Positions 27,189 through 36,102 are shown, counted from the first letter of the stretch. The stretch: DNA of 64,000 nucleotides from Hyphomicrobiales bacterium (GCA_900469955.1 UBYX01000028.1:1-64000), one strand, 5' to 3'. Notes: a model not told the origin generated them from the letters alone. Translations and numbers: made by a program.

Positions 27189-27788
27189 TCAGTCCATCGC
27201 CATTATGCTGCTGAAGATCGTCTCGATGTGACCGGCGTGGGCCTGGATTGATCCGGATACCCTATGGTCAAAGCCTCTGTCCTGTTCCACTTGATAGGAT
27301 TGCCTTACAAGGTCGAATTCCTCAGACGTCGGCCTCAATCCCAACGATTGCACCTTTTCAAACACATCTACCACCACGTTGAAAATGGCTGGCTCAATGT
27401 CGCAGACGTCCCCATATCGCCGGAAGGCGCCTCGAACTGTATCCGGTTGGGATTCACGAGGGAGAGAAGAAGCGCGCTCAACAGACGAGTTTGCCACCAA
27501 TGTCACTTGCGCAAGCTCGCAAGTCATTGGAAGGTCACTTGCGGCGATGATCTTCACTTTATGAAGTAGCTCCTCGTGATGATGAAACAGATTTCGCAGG
27601 GCTTTGAGCCCAACAAAATTCCAGGAATCGAACATTCTGCTTTCTTTTGGCAGTTTATCATTGAAGCTATGCAAAGCAGTCAGAAGATTAAATAGCGTAT
27701 CTTGATCGCGATCCTGACAATGCCGATAATATCCTCGAAATACTCTGTCAGCCGCGGCGTTCAGCGAGCTTCTTTTTCCTTCATCCAT
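27189..27788 (-). CDS. HEPN-like protein, first gene of the retron-like operon
   Basis: A 199-residue helical protein with GLKALRNLFHHHEELL at residues 60-75. R65 and H70 make an R-x4-H motif in the R-N-x3-H form typical of HEPN RNases. It is separated by 13 bases from the phosphoribosyltransferase-like gene, so both are surely co-transcribed. A HEPN-like third component would give the retron a possible RNase toxin or its regulator. The start ATG at 27788 has no strong ribosome site. The HEPN call rests on the motif. Confidence 0.55.
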   Translation of the reverse strand: MDEGKRSSLNAAADRVFRGYYRHCQDRDQDTLFNLLTALHSFNDKLPKESRMFDSWNFVGLKALRNLFHHHEELLHKVKIIAASDLPMTCELAQVTLVANSSVERASSLPRESQPDTVRGAFRRYGDVCDIEPAIFNVVVDVFEKVQSLGLRPTSEEFDLVRQSYQVEQDRGFDHRVSGSIQAHAGHIETIFSSIMAMD

Positions 27789-28128
27789 AAGTAGTGCATC
27801 CCGACATCAAAGATCGATGTATCGCCGCAGAGCCCCGGGTAAGATTTCGGGAGCAAGACAAGTGTTTACAAACGATTCTGCAGTGGACGCAATCGAATAT
27901 TCTGTTCATATGAATGCGTCGGGCGGTTACCCTAGATTGCATCTTGGCTAACATCCCCTATGGAGCATTCTTGGAATGAAGGCAGCACTAGCGCCAGGCA
28001 CGAAATCTCTTACTCAGGGACGTAACCGCGATTCGATCCGCTTACCTGCTTTCCATGACGAACTCCGACGGCACTAAACTCTTCCCGGAAGAATTCGGAT
28101 CACCTGAAGGGACGCGTCACCAATATTA
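27789..28128. other. Divergent intergenic region between two HEPN-containing units
   Basis: About 340 bases with no reading frame I can support. It must hold the promoters of the leftward retron-like operon and the rightward HEPN-GNAT pair. The AT-rich stretch near 27890-27920 is a plausible promoter region, but no clear -35/-10 pair was identified. Confidence 0.4.
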
Positions 28129-28794
28129 ATGATTGAGATGTTTTCGATGGGCACATCATCACCTTACCGTTCATTGGCCGACTGGCCGGCTCACAGAGCA
28201 TTCATCCTTGCAAACTCGTCGGCGCATACCTGGAAAGAAATCTTCGATAACTGCCTGATGACGCGATTGAACAGCCGCTATCTAGATCCTATCCGGTGGA
28301 TACAGGAGCGTGAGCTTCGTCAGGGCGAGGGATTTACCATCCTAACAATACAATGCGCACTCATCGAGTTTTTGGCAGCATTGCGACTTGGCTTTCGCTT
28401 CGAGCGCGGGAACTATAAGCACGGTGATGATTTCCGCTACTGGGATAGCAAGTGCCTGTTTGTCGATTTTCTTCGACATGTCGCGCCATTCGCAGATCAT
28501 TTCACGGCTCGGCAGGCGCTCAAGTTTTACGTCGATGTGCGATGCGGTCTGATTCATGAAGCGCAGACAAAGGGGCAGTGGGTGGTGAAATCTGCGTGCG
28601 GTTCCGACCGAATGATCGATTTCACGACGTTCACTGTGAATCGCGATATTTTCTCAGACAAGATCGCCGAATATCTTGACCACTATCAACAAGAACTATC
28701 CGGCTCCGCACCATTGCAGGAAGCCTTTATTCGTAAATTCGATCATCTCTTTAGCAATACCGCAGAGAGCCATGCTGCCACGGAGATCGGTTGA
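28129..28794 (+). CDS. HEPN-like protein paired with GNAT
   Basis: A 221-residue protein with FYVDVRCGLIHEAQT at residues 133-147; R138 and H143 form an R-x4-H motif (R-C-G-L-I-H), a form common in HEPN proteins of the abortive-infection type. ILTIQCALIEFLAALRLGFRF (about 71-91) is a hydrophobic helix of the bundle. The start is uncertain, with ATGs at 28129, 28138 and 28147 and no clear ribosome site. Its stop overlaps the region of the GNAT start, so translation is probably coupled. Confidence 0.55.
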   Translation: MIEMFSMGTSSPYRSLADWPAHRAFILANSSAHTWKEIFDNCLMTRLNSRYLDPIRWIQERELRQGEGFTILTIQCALIEFLAALRLGFRFERGNYKHGDDFRYWDSKCLFVDFLRHVAPFADHFTARQALKFYVDVRCGLIHEAQTKGQWVVKSACGSDRMIDFTTFTVNRDIFSDKIAEYLDHYQQELSGSAPLQEAFIRKFDHLFSNTAESHAATEIG

Positions 28795-28796
28795 TC

Positions 28797-29642
28797 ATGC
28801 TAGAGGTCCGCCCAACGACGCAGATCGACTTGGAGGAAATCAAGGCCTGGCTGGAGATTGAAGACAGGGCGCACCGAGAATGGGAAGCCGCGCGAACCGA
28901 GGAGACATGGTTTGACCCAGGGCCGACCAAAGGTTTCCTTTGCAATTTCGATAGCTACATTCGCCCGGCCTTCGACAATGGTGACATGTTCACTTTCATA
29001 AACGGAGGTGAAGCGATCGGATTTTCGTCGGGTGGCTTAACAGAGCGCGGCATCTTTGAAATCAGACCGGACATGCGTGGGACCGGCCTTGGGCGGTGGT
29101 TCGCAAACTGGATGATAGAGAGAGCCAAGGCCCAAGGCACGGAAGCTGGCCTCTACATCGACTGCGCTCCCCGATCCTCCCTGGATTTCTGGGTTCGCAT
29201 GGGCTTCACGCATCACAAGGAGTCGTACAGCGGAGAATACGCGTACATGCTACTCCCGCGAAACAATGAAGTCCCAAAAGGCCGCCTCGTTAAAGGCGAA
29301 ATCTCTGTTCTGGAAAAGTTGTGCGATGAACTGCCCGACTTTGAATCTCGCCCCCTATTTGGTAGTGTGGTTGATGCTATCGAAGACCAAAGTGGGAACC
29401 TCCATTTCGCGCAGAGACTGATCCTTCCCGCTGTTCTTTGGCAAGGCAGTCGCCATCCGTGGCTGCGGGTCGTCGTCGAGGGGGTTCCGCTAATTTTCGA
29501 CGAGCTCTACGACCTCTCGCGAAGCAATGCTGGCCCGAAGCGCGATCGAGGGGGCTTCTATTTTATTGATGCCATCGAGACCCTCGGCGAGCCAATCTTA
29601 GAGCTTTCAAGCTTCCGATTAGTTGATCATCGCCGGCCATGA
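28797..29642 (+). CDS. GNAT-family N-acetyltransferase with C-terminal extension
   Basis: A 281-residue protein. Residues about 1-160 form a GNAT domain: IFEIRPDMRGTGLGRWFANW holds the acetyl-CoA pyrophosphate-binding R/Q-x-x-G-x-G/A-like loop, and YIDCAPRSSLDFWVRMGF is the conserved C-terminal part of the fold. About 115 more residues (from LVKGEISVLEKLCDEL) are not part of a normal GNAT and have no family I recognise. It starts two bases after the HEPN-like gene, like HEPN/GNAT toxin-antitoxin pairs where one protein modifies the other. Confidence 0.7.
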   Translation: MLEVRPTTQIDLEEIKAWLEIEDRAHREWEAARTEETWFDPGPTKGFLCNFDSYIRPAFDNGDMFTFINGGEAIGFSSGGLTERGIFEIRPDMRGTGLGRWFANWMIERAKAQGTEAGLYIDCAPRSSLDFWVRMGFTHHKESYSGEYAYMLLPRNNEVPKGRLVKGEISVLEKLCDELPDFESRPLFGSVVDAIEDQSGNLHFAQRLILPAVLWQGSRHPWLRVVVEGVPLIFDELYDLSRSNAGPKRDRGGFYFIDAIETLGEPILELSSFRLVDHRRP

Positions 29643-29865
29643 TCCTCGACACAGGCTATGCCCCAAAAACACTTGCGCCGCACCATAACGACCCATTCCG
29701 AGAAACGCAGAGGATGGGTACGGTGGTTACGCACCTTTGCTGGGGACCAAGCGTCGGGACTGCCTGGCCCAGCCGCAAGAAGAGGTCTGTCTCGATGAAA
29801 GTCTCGATCGGACATAGTGGCTGGCTGCGCAAATTCAGCGGTTGGCGACAGCTACTAATCTCAGT

Positions 29866-31803
29866 TTACAATTTCCACGGCTTCGCTACCTCTTCGCGCC
29901 TCGCACTCTCTCGCTTTTCATCAGGGTCTGGCACTGCGTCCACATCAACGATGAACCGCTGGATATAAGCCTCCGGGAGCTCGTGCTCGCGGGCTCCGCG
30001 CTCAACGAAGTCCTTGTACCATTGGTACGGTTTGATCTTGTCGTCTTTTGCCTCGTCAGAGGCGAGGTAGGTGACAGCGTCGACCGCCTTGGCGTCCGCG
30101 GTCATTACCGTGATGGTCGCCTCATCGTAGCCCTGGCCAAGTCCTTCCGCTTTATCGAGTGCCGCCTTTTGAGACATTGGGATGTTATATAGAACGCCGA
30201 CGACCAAATCGGTCGGACCGCCCGTCCAGGAGGCATCGCACTTGGCTGAACCATCCTTGCTCGACTTGTGGAAGCGCAATTCATGGCCGACCAGCGTCGC
30301 AACGCCAATGACTTTGCAACCGGACGTGCGGAATCGGAGCCGCGGCGTGTCCATGTTCGACCCATAGGCAAAATAAACAATCCCTTCCCCTTCAGCGATC
30401 ATGTCGTGATCTCCCTGTTGATGCCTGTGGCGGCTCAGTCTGCGCTGGGGCCGGTCGTATTTGACCGCGCGAATGCGAAAGATCGAAATTTCATCGATCA
30501 GCAGGCGCAAAAACGGTTCACTTGCCGGCCCGAATTCATCGATAGTGCGGTCGTGCGTCCTTCCCAGGATTTCGGCAAAATTCACGGCGTTGCCGCCTGG
30601 TTTAGGCACAGGCGTTTGGTGCGCTTTCCGAGGCGGCTTCGATCGCGGCGTTTCCTCCCAAATGGATATGCTGTCGTCATAGTCGTCGTCACTCGCCCAT
30701 CCCAAATTCACGCGGACGTCAGTTCCTGGTGGAAGTTCGTATGGCTCGACCGCGCAGGCATGGTTGAACAACACGACGTTGCGACCTTCGTGATCGGTTT
30801 GCGCGGAATTGAAAATGATACCGTCCAGACTGGGTTCGACGCTCGAAGCGAGGAACTCTGAAACGGCCTGTGTGACCAGATATTCCGATTCCTCGTCGCG
30901 CGGCATGACGGGCCGGCTTATCTCAGCGACCAGCCGCTTGAAGAATGAGACACGACCAGACATTTGCTGAAAGCGCGGATCGAACATGCTGACGTCCGTG
31001 TACACGTTCGTAAGCCTATCGAGGTCCAGCAGTCTGATCTCACGGATGATCTCAAAGCGACCAAGAACGACATGGCTACCGACCGGCGCGCGAACCTCCG
31101 CAATGCAGGTATCGGGTTCTCGGGCACCGTAGAAGACCGAAATGCCGCCCGCGTTCATGCGGCCTTGTTTTGCAAATTTCGCTGGCGGCGGCCCAAGCTC
31201 GCGAACAGGTGTCCTCAGGAAGAGTTCGATGTCGGACTCAGAGAACGCGATGCGCCCTCTGTAAAGGAAGCGATCCTCACTCCCCGTTCCGATTTTGACG
31301 ATAACAGGGTCGTTTGGCCACACACGCATGCTTGAGATGTCACCAAAAATCTCAAGCAAACTGCGCCGGGCATGCTCGCTGAAATAGCGAGAACGCTGAC
31401 TGATTTCGTTTCGGAAGAAAAGCCAAGATTCCTGATAGTCGTAAGTATCGGGCTTCCTTTCGACATAGCATGCCTCCCGTCCGAAAGGATCGCTATATCC
31501 TCCTTCAAATGCGTCGTAATAAGTCCCACTCGAAATCTCGGCACGCAGAGCCGCCGCAATCTCTTCATCAACTTGTGCCAGATTTGCAATGAGGTGGATA
31601 ACCGGCTCTCCCGAATCCGCTCCATACTCATCCTGGTGAGGCCGATAGTTCTCCTCAATGACGGATTGGATGCGCTCAGCCAGCTCTTCGATGGAAAACG
31701 CTTTTCGCCGCTTCTCGCAAAAGCTGCATTTAAGGGCTTTGCCCTCGGACCGGATCTCGGCCTGTAAGTATTCGTCACCCACGCATTTATAGCAGACATT
31801 CAT
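29866..31803 (-). CDS. Fusion: HEPN/RES N-terminal domain, RES domain, gamma-glutamylcyclotransferase-like domain
   Basis: A 645-residue protein. Residues 1-50 (MNVCYKCVGDEYLQAEI, then a second CSFC pair) match the zinc-finger-like HEPN/RES N-terminal domain. Residues about 160-375 form a RES domain (FLYRGR, ISVFYGAREPDTCIAEVR, SEYLVTQAVSEFL), a family that includes NAD-degrading toxins. From about 475 a gamma-glutamylcyclotransferase/AIG2-like domain follows (VYFAYGSNMDTPRL, GVLYNIPMSQKAALDKAEGL). The start is the ATG at 31803, matching the usual beginning of the N-terminal domain. An internal in-frame ATG at 30402 preceded by GGGAG could also make the cyclotransferase-like part alone. Confidence 0.75.
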   Translation of the reverse strand: MNVCYKCVGDEYLQAEIRSEGKALKCSFCEKRRKAFSIEELAERIQSVIEENYRPHQDEYGADSGEPVIHLIANLAQVDEEIAAALRAEISSGTYYDAFEGGYSDPFGREACYVERKPDTYDYQESWLFFRNEISQRSRYFSEHARRSLLEIFGDISSMRVWPNDPVIVKIGTGSEDRFLYRGRIAFSESDIELFLRTPVRELGPPPAKFAKQGRMNAGGISVFYGAREPDTCIAEVRAPVGSHVVLGRFEIIREIRLLDLDRLTNVYTDVSMFDPRFQQMSGRVSFFKRLVAEISRPVMPRDEESEYLVTQAVSEFLASSVEPSLDGIIFNSAQTDHEGRNVVLFNHACAVEPYELPPGTDVRVNLGWASDDDYDDSISIWEETPRSKPPRKAHQTPVPKPGGNAVNFAEILGRTHDRTIDEFGPASEPFLRLLIDEISIFRIRAVKYDRPQRRLSRHRHQQGDHDMIAEGEGIVYFAYGSNMDTPRLRFRTSGCKVIGVATLVGHELRFHKSSKDGSAKCDASWTGGPTDLVVGVLYNIPMSQKAALDKAEGLGQGYDEATITVMTADAKAVDAVTYLASDEAKDDKIKPYQWYKDFVERGAREHELPEAYIQRFIVDVDAVPDPDEKRESARREEVAKPWKL

Positions 31804-32147
31804 ACTCGCATAGTCCCAACGGTTGTCGTCGGTGGCTTGGTCTAGTCTGGACCTTCGTCTGCGAACAATTACCGGTATCTGGCGATACCGCAATTGCGAT
31901 TTCTGGGTCGGCAAAGTGTCTTTTCTGGCCAGCCTGTTTCTCTCGTGAATTTTGGAGGGTCCCGAAGGTCTCCAAACTGTCAGCGTCATCGCCTCTCACT
32001 CCGACCGCAACGCCATGCCTGCCGGGGTCAGGACAAGCGCTCGTCGGCATGAACGGTTCGATCTGAAACCCACCGCAAGAAGACTGCCTAGAAGCGAACA
32101 ATCTGACATTGCGAAGCATCCGAACGGGTGGTTACACCTTTAGCTGG
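31804..32147. other. Intergenic region, no supportable gene
   Basis: About 340 bases between the RES fusion gene and the RHE_PE00001-family gene. Short frames on both strands have no motif and no ribosome site. An in-frame upstream extension of the RES gene covers part of it but looks non-coding, being rich in Arg, Gln and Ser. Confidence 0.4.
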
Positions 32148-33290
32148 CTACACGATTCCCCACGCTCGAAACCTTCCCCTCCCCGTCATCTCGCGCAAGC
32201 CTAACTCTTCGACGACTCGCAGCGCCGCCCGCGGCGTGATGGCAAGTTCCTTGGCAATCATACCGGCCGACACCAGCGGCCGCGACATCACCAGCTCGAT
32301 CAGCCTCGGTAGTTTTGACGATACCCGCTTCCCGACCAGTTTTCGTTCCATCATTATTCGCGCCAACGTCAACCGGTCATGTTCTTTAAGCCCGAGTTCT
32401 GCGGCGGTGATAATACCAGCCAGTATGGCCAACAGCCGGGTCTCCCGGTCGCGATGCCGGCGGCGATCGACGGGGATAGTTTTCAGGCCTAAATTGAAGG
32501 CGGCCAGATGGACCGCCGTCGTCAGTCCGGCCTGACGCAGGATCGATGCTGCGAGAAGCCGACCGAGCCATGGTGCATGCTGCAGCACTGATAAATCATT
32601 CCAGGCATCGAGCGCGACCACCGCCTGCAGCGCTGCGGGCAGGTCTTGCGACTGCCGCAACACGCCGCGCCACTCGTCGAGACGCTCGTCCTCGTCCCAA
32701 TCGAGGTCGTAGACCAGCGGATCCTTTTCGCGGCCGCCGGCGCGAGCGGGCTTCTTCGCCTCCTCGATGGCAGCGTCCGAGCGGGCGAGCAGCGCGTCGA
32801 TGGCGGCGAACTCGGGGTCGAGTGGGCTGACGCCATCATCGCTATCCGGCCCCTCCCCTCCTCCGGTCTCGGCAACTCCCCGCTCAGCGCCGTTCGCCGT
32901 GGCGCCATCGGCGTCTTGCACCATAGTAGACACGCCAGCAGCGAGGCCGTGACCGCGGAGGCTGCGCAGACCGTCGGGGCTGAGCGCCCAGCCAGATGGT
33001 TGAGAGGCTATCCGTCGCCGGGTGCGCAAAACATCACGGGCGATTGTCAGCTCGTGGGTCGGCGTGCGAATATCCTTCGTGGCGTCATGCAGCACCAGGT
33101 CTTCGAGATGCACGAGTTCGCCGTCGATCCACAAAGAGGCGCAAGCATCGACGAAATGGGTGCGCTCGATCCAGCCGTCGCCCACGGGAGAACGGGCGAC
33201 GCGCTCATCGAGACGCGACAATGCCGAAGTCGCGTCGGATATCGGTCGCAGCAGCGTCAAAATGGGCAATTTCCCGAGATCGTAAGACAT
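32148..33290 (-). CDS. RHE_PE00001 family protein (DUF1612 plus helix-turn-helix)
   Basis: A 380-residue protein of a family almost restricted to rhizobial plasmids. The DUF1612 region includes [37 protein letters not shown] and [17 protein letters not shown]; the central [17 protein letters not shown] leads to a C-terminal helix-turn-helix ([20 protein letters not shown]). The start at 33290 (MSYDLGKLP) is preferred to the ATG four codons upstream. It is divergent from the integrase, with a 13-5-13 inverted repeat between them, suggesting the two act as a unit or that this protein binds the repeat. Confidence 0.85.
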   Translation of the reverse strand: MSYDLGKLPILTLLRPISDATSALSRLDERVARSPVGDGWIERTHFVDACASLWIDGELVHLEDLVLHDATKDIRTPTHELTIARDVLRTRRRIASQPSGWALSPDGLRSLRGHGLAAGVSTMVQDADGATANGAERGVAETGGGEGPDSDDGVSPLDPEFAAIDALLARSDAAIEEAKKPARAGGREKDPLVYDLDWDEDERLDEWRGVLRQSQDLPAALQAVVALDAWNDLSVLQHAPWLGRLLAASILRQAGLTTAVHLAAFNLGLKTIPVDRRRHRDRETRLLAILAGIITAAELGLKEHDRLTLARIMMERKLVGKRVSSKLPRLIELVMSRPLVSAGMIAKELAITPRAALRVVEELGLREMTGRGRFRAWGIV

Positions 33291-33374
33291 TGAAATCATG
33301 GTAAATGATTTGCTAAACGGACACTAGTGGATAGTTTGTGTCCGTCACTGCATGGTGCAGTGGGTTGAGGGGCT

Positions 33375-33405
33375 AACCATCGATAAGTAATGCTTATCGA
33401 TGGTT
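33375..33405. repeat. Perfect 13-bp inverted repeat with 5-bp spacer upstream of integrase
   Basis: AACCATCGATAAG, spacer TAATG, then CTTATCGATGGTT. The arms are exact reverse complements. It lies between the divergent RHE_PE00001-family and integrase genes, 31 bases before the integrase ATG. Arm length and geometry resemble either a tyrosine-recombinase core site or an operator for a dimeric regulator. Confidence 0.8.
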
Positions 33406-33436
33406 GTTGATTTCGCCCCGCAAATCGGAAAAAACA

Positions 33437-34633
33437 ATGCCAGTGGACGGCTGCATCGCCGGACAGAACCCTGTTTCGGAGCCCCCTTTGACGTCGTCCA
33501 CATCGAAATCCACCGTCGAACGCCGATCGGAAGAACTCGACACCATCGCTGCCGTCTTGCCGATGGAGCGCCGCGACGAGCTCGCAGAGCTGTTGACCGA
33601 CCAGGATGTCGAAACTCTCAAGCACCTTGTCGAACGCGGCATGGGCGACAACACGCTGCGGGCGCTGACCTCGGATCTCGCCTATCTCGAAGCCTGGGGC
33701 TTGGCCGCGACCGGACGCTCCTTGCCCTGGCCGGCGCCCGAAGCCCTGTTGCTCAAGTTCGTGGCCCATCACTTGTGGGATCCAGAGAAGCATGCAGGCG
33801 ACCCCGATCACGGCATGCCGGCCGCCGTCGACGAAAAGCTTCGGCAACAGGGCTTTCTGAAATCCGTCGGCCCGCACGCGCCAGCGACGGTACGCCGGCG
33901 GCTGGCCAATTGGTCGACGCTGAACAAATGGCGCGGTTTTGACGGCGCCTTCGCCTCCCCTGCCCTCAAATCCGCCATTCGTCTGGCGGTGCGTGCCGTC
34001 CCGCGGACGCGTCGCCGCAAGAGTGCCAAGGCGGTGACATCAGACGTGCTGGCCAAGCTGCTGGCGACCTGCGACAGCGACAGCCTGCGCGATCTGCGTG
34101 ACCGGGCAATCCTGATGCTGGCCTTTGCCTCCGGCGGCCGCCGGCGCAGCGAGATCGCAGGCCTTCGCTTGGAACAGTTGACCGTGGAAGCTCCGATCGA
34201 AGTGCCCGGCGGCCCTCCCCTCCCCTCTTTGGCCATTCATCTTGGTCGCACCAAGACCACCACCGGCGAACAGGACGACGTCGTCTATCTCACAGGCCGG
34301 CCTGTCGAGGCGCTGAATGCCTGGCTAGCGGCGGCGAAGATCGACAAGGGCAGTGTGTTCCGGGGGATCGGACGATGGGGCACCGTCTCGCGGCGGGCGC
34401 TCGATCCGCAGTCGGTCAATGCGATCCTCAAGCAGCGAGCAAAGATGGCGGGCTTGGAGCCTGGGGAGTTTTCGGCGCATGGGTTACGATCGGGATATCT
34501 CACAGAAGCGGCGAACCGAGGGATTCCCCTCCCCGAGGCGATGGAACAGTCACGCCATCGCTCCGTTCAACAGGCCTCAAGTTACTACAACACCGCGGGT
34601 CGTAGAAGTGGACGCGCTGCGCGGATGCTGTAG
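33437..34633 (+). CDS. Tyrosine site-specific integrase/recombinase
   Basis: A 398-residue phage-type integrase. Catalytic residues are visible: R237 region (GGRRRSEIAGL), H348-x-x-R351 (SAHGLRSGY), H374 (SRHRSVQQ) and Y383/Y384 (SSYYNTAG). The N-terminal core-binding domain is at about 65-190. The start is the ATG at 33437; a TTG at 33404 inside the inverted repeat is less likely. Its 3' end overlaps a gene on the other strand that seems truncated, as if the cassette inserted there. It is of the plasmid type that pairs with RHE_PE00001-family genes. Confidence 0.88.
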   Translation: MPVDGCIAGQNPVSEPPLTSSTSKSTVERRSEELDTIAAVLPMERRDELAELLTDQDVETLKHLVERGMGDNTLRALTSDLAYLEAWGLAATGRSLPWPAPEALLLKFVAHHLWDPEKHAGDPDHGMPAAVDEKLRQQGFLKSVGPHAPATVRRRLANWSTLNKWRGFDGAFASPALKSAIRLAVRAVPRTRRRKSAKAVTSDVLAKLLATCDSDSLRDLRDRAILMLAFASGGRRRSEIAGLRLEQLTVEAPIEVPGGPPLPSLAIHLGRTKTTTGEQDDVVYLTGRPVEALNAWLAAAKIDKGSVFRGIGRWGTVSRRALDPQSVNAILKQRAKMAGLEPGEFSAHGLRSGYLTEAANRGIPLPEAMEQSRHRSVQQASSYYNTAGRRSGRAARML

Positions 34634-35194
34634 CGAAAGCACCGCCATACTGACGCCAATGAGAACTCTGCGGCGCCTCTCGACACAGGGTTCCCCAAAT
34701 AGTTTCTCGAGAGCGGCGAAGCGGGCACTCCAATCGCCTTTGGTGCAATGGGTGACCTGCGGACTGGTGTCGATGTTAGCACGCCCATGTTTCAGGAGTT
34801 TCGCTCCATCGTCCGACTTCGGCGCGTTGAACAACAACCCTGGATCGGATCGGATCGCTAAATCAACAACGGCGGCGATATAGGTCTCGAGGTTTGCGGC
34901 GCAGGATATAATCGTACTTAGGTTAGCCCAATTGTCGAAAAGGTTGTAATTGTCTGACCAATCTCGGACCGTGCCAAACGACGAAAGAAATTTATCGCCA
35001 GTATTGAGTGTCAGCACGGCGCTGTCATCCCACTTCGCGCCTTGCAGCTTTAGGCTCTTGTAACTGTACTTCATGGCGTTCGTGTGGGCCGTACCGATAG
35101 CGCCTAGTTGATCGTCGTAGCGGGAAAAGATCTGGTAGGACCAGGTTGTCTCCTCATACGGGCGCCAACGATCGTAGTTACCTGCGTTACCCAT
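34577..35194 (-). pseudogene. Hypothetical protein gene truncated by the integrase cassette
   Basis: The frame reads as normal protein for about 170 residues (AANLETYIAAVVDLAIRSDP, GLLFNAPKSDDGAKLLK, DWSARFAALEKLFGE), then changes to low-complexity Arg/Ser/Thr-rich sequence and overlaps the last 57 bases of the integrase on the opposite strand. The pattern suggests a helical protein that lost its C-terminus to the incoming cassette. In similar proteins a HEPN-type R-N-x3-H segment would follow, but none is present here. The start ATG at 35194 is plausible. Confidence 0.5.
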
Positions 35195-35545
35195 TTCTGA
35201 ACCTCATCTAACGGGAATACCGTCGGCGCCATTTTCGGATGATTTGGGAAAGGAACTGGTATCACCAGCTCAATGCCCAAGACGCAGATCGCAGGAAAAC
35301 GAACGCTACGTCCAAAAATAGCTTTGCCACGGCGCAGCGGATAAGAACACGATTGCTGCAAGTCATGGTCTCGTTGGCACAACGCGAATGTAACTTTGAA
35401 GGAGATGAAATTTGCGTGGCGACCCACCGACCGACAGACCGCCGTTTCGTTACGTCAAGTTTGCTTGGGATGACCTGAGCGACCTCCCGCCCGCCGGAAA
35501 ACTGGACTGCTGAAGGAGCTCTTTTTTGCTGCCGGCCATGGCAAC
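35195..35545. other. Intergenic region with gene remnants
   Basis: About 350 bases without a complete gene. The frame of the next gene stays open upstream to about 35473 without ATG, GTG or TTG and reads plausibly (KTGLLKELFFAAGHGN), as if the 5' end of that gene were lost or damaged. Confidence 0.4.
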
Positions 35546-36034
35546 ATGACCTCGTACCCCATGGGTATTCATCCCGTCGTCGCGTTTCCTGTCGAGGCAG
35601 CAAAAGTAAAATACGCCTTTGATGCGCTCGGCTCCTTTAGCGACGTCGAAAGCCTCGAAAGGTCCATCGACAGGCTGGGTCGGTCCCGGCTGTCTCGCTC
35701 CGATGTTGATCGGGTGATCGATCTGGGCATGGCAGCGGAGATCGCGCTGATGCATGACATGAGCCCGTCTAACAGGGAAATCTCTCACAAGATCAGCAGC
35801 CGGGCCGCATGGTTGCTCGGATCGGAGCCTGACGATCGCGCGGCGATCTTTCGTGACATGAGGGAGCTCTACAATTCAAGATCCACGGCGGTGCATTCGG
35901 GCAAGCTGTCGGCGAAGTCGCGGCTCGATATCGAAACCGCCGATCGCCTGGTATCGCAAGCGCTTCTTGCCATCCTGGAACGCGGCTCGTTTCCTGATTG
36001 GAATACACTTACCCTTGGATTTCCGGCAACTTAA
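35546..36034 (+). CDS. ApeA-like HEPN protein fragment
   Basis: A 162-residue protein similar to the C-terminal HEPN domain of ApeA-type anti-phage proteins: a helix with DLGMAAEIALMHDMS, then SSRAAWLLGSEPDDRAAIF and RDMRELYNSRSTAVHSGKL, where R112 and H117 form the R-x4-H motif (R-S-T-A-V-H). Full ApeA proteins carry a large N-terminal domain that is absent here, and the frame is open upstream of the first ATG, so this is probably a 5'-truncated relic. It could still encode a free HEPN domain. Confidence 0.55.
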   Translation: MTSYPMGIHPVVAFPVEAAKVKYAFDALGSFSDVESLERSIDRLGRSRLSRSDVDRVIDLGMAAEIALMHDMSPSNREISHKISSRAAWLLGSEPDDRAAIFRDMRELYNSRSTAVHSGKLSAKSRLDIETADRLVSQALLAILERGSFPDWNTLTLGFPAT

Positions 36035-36102
36035 CCGGCGACTATCCGGCCGACTGCCCTCCCCCCAAATTGCCTAAACCATTGGGGCAACCGTTGCATG
36101 TG

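Noticed and set aside
35239-35478. 79-residue plus-strand frame between relic genes
   Set aside because: No ribosome site or motif, and another frame over the same bases reads equally well; treated as degenerate sequence.
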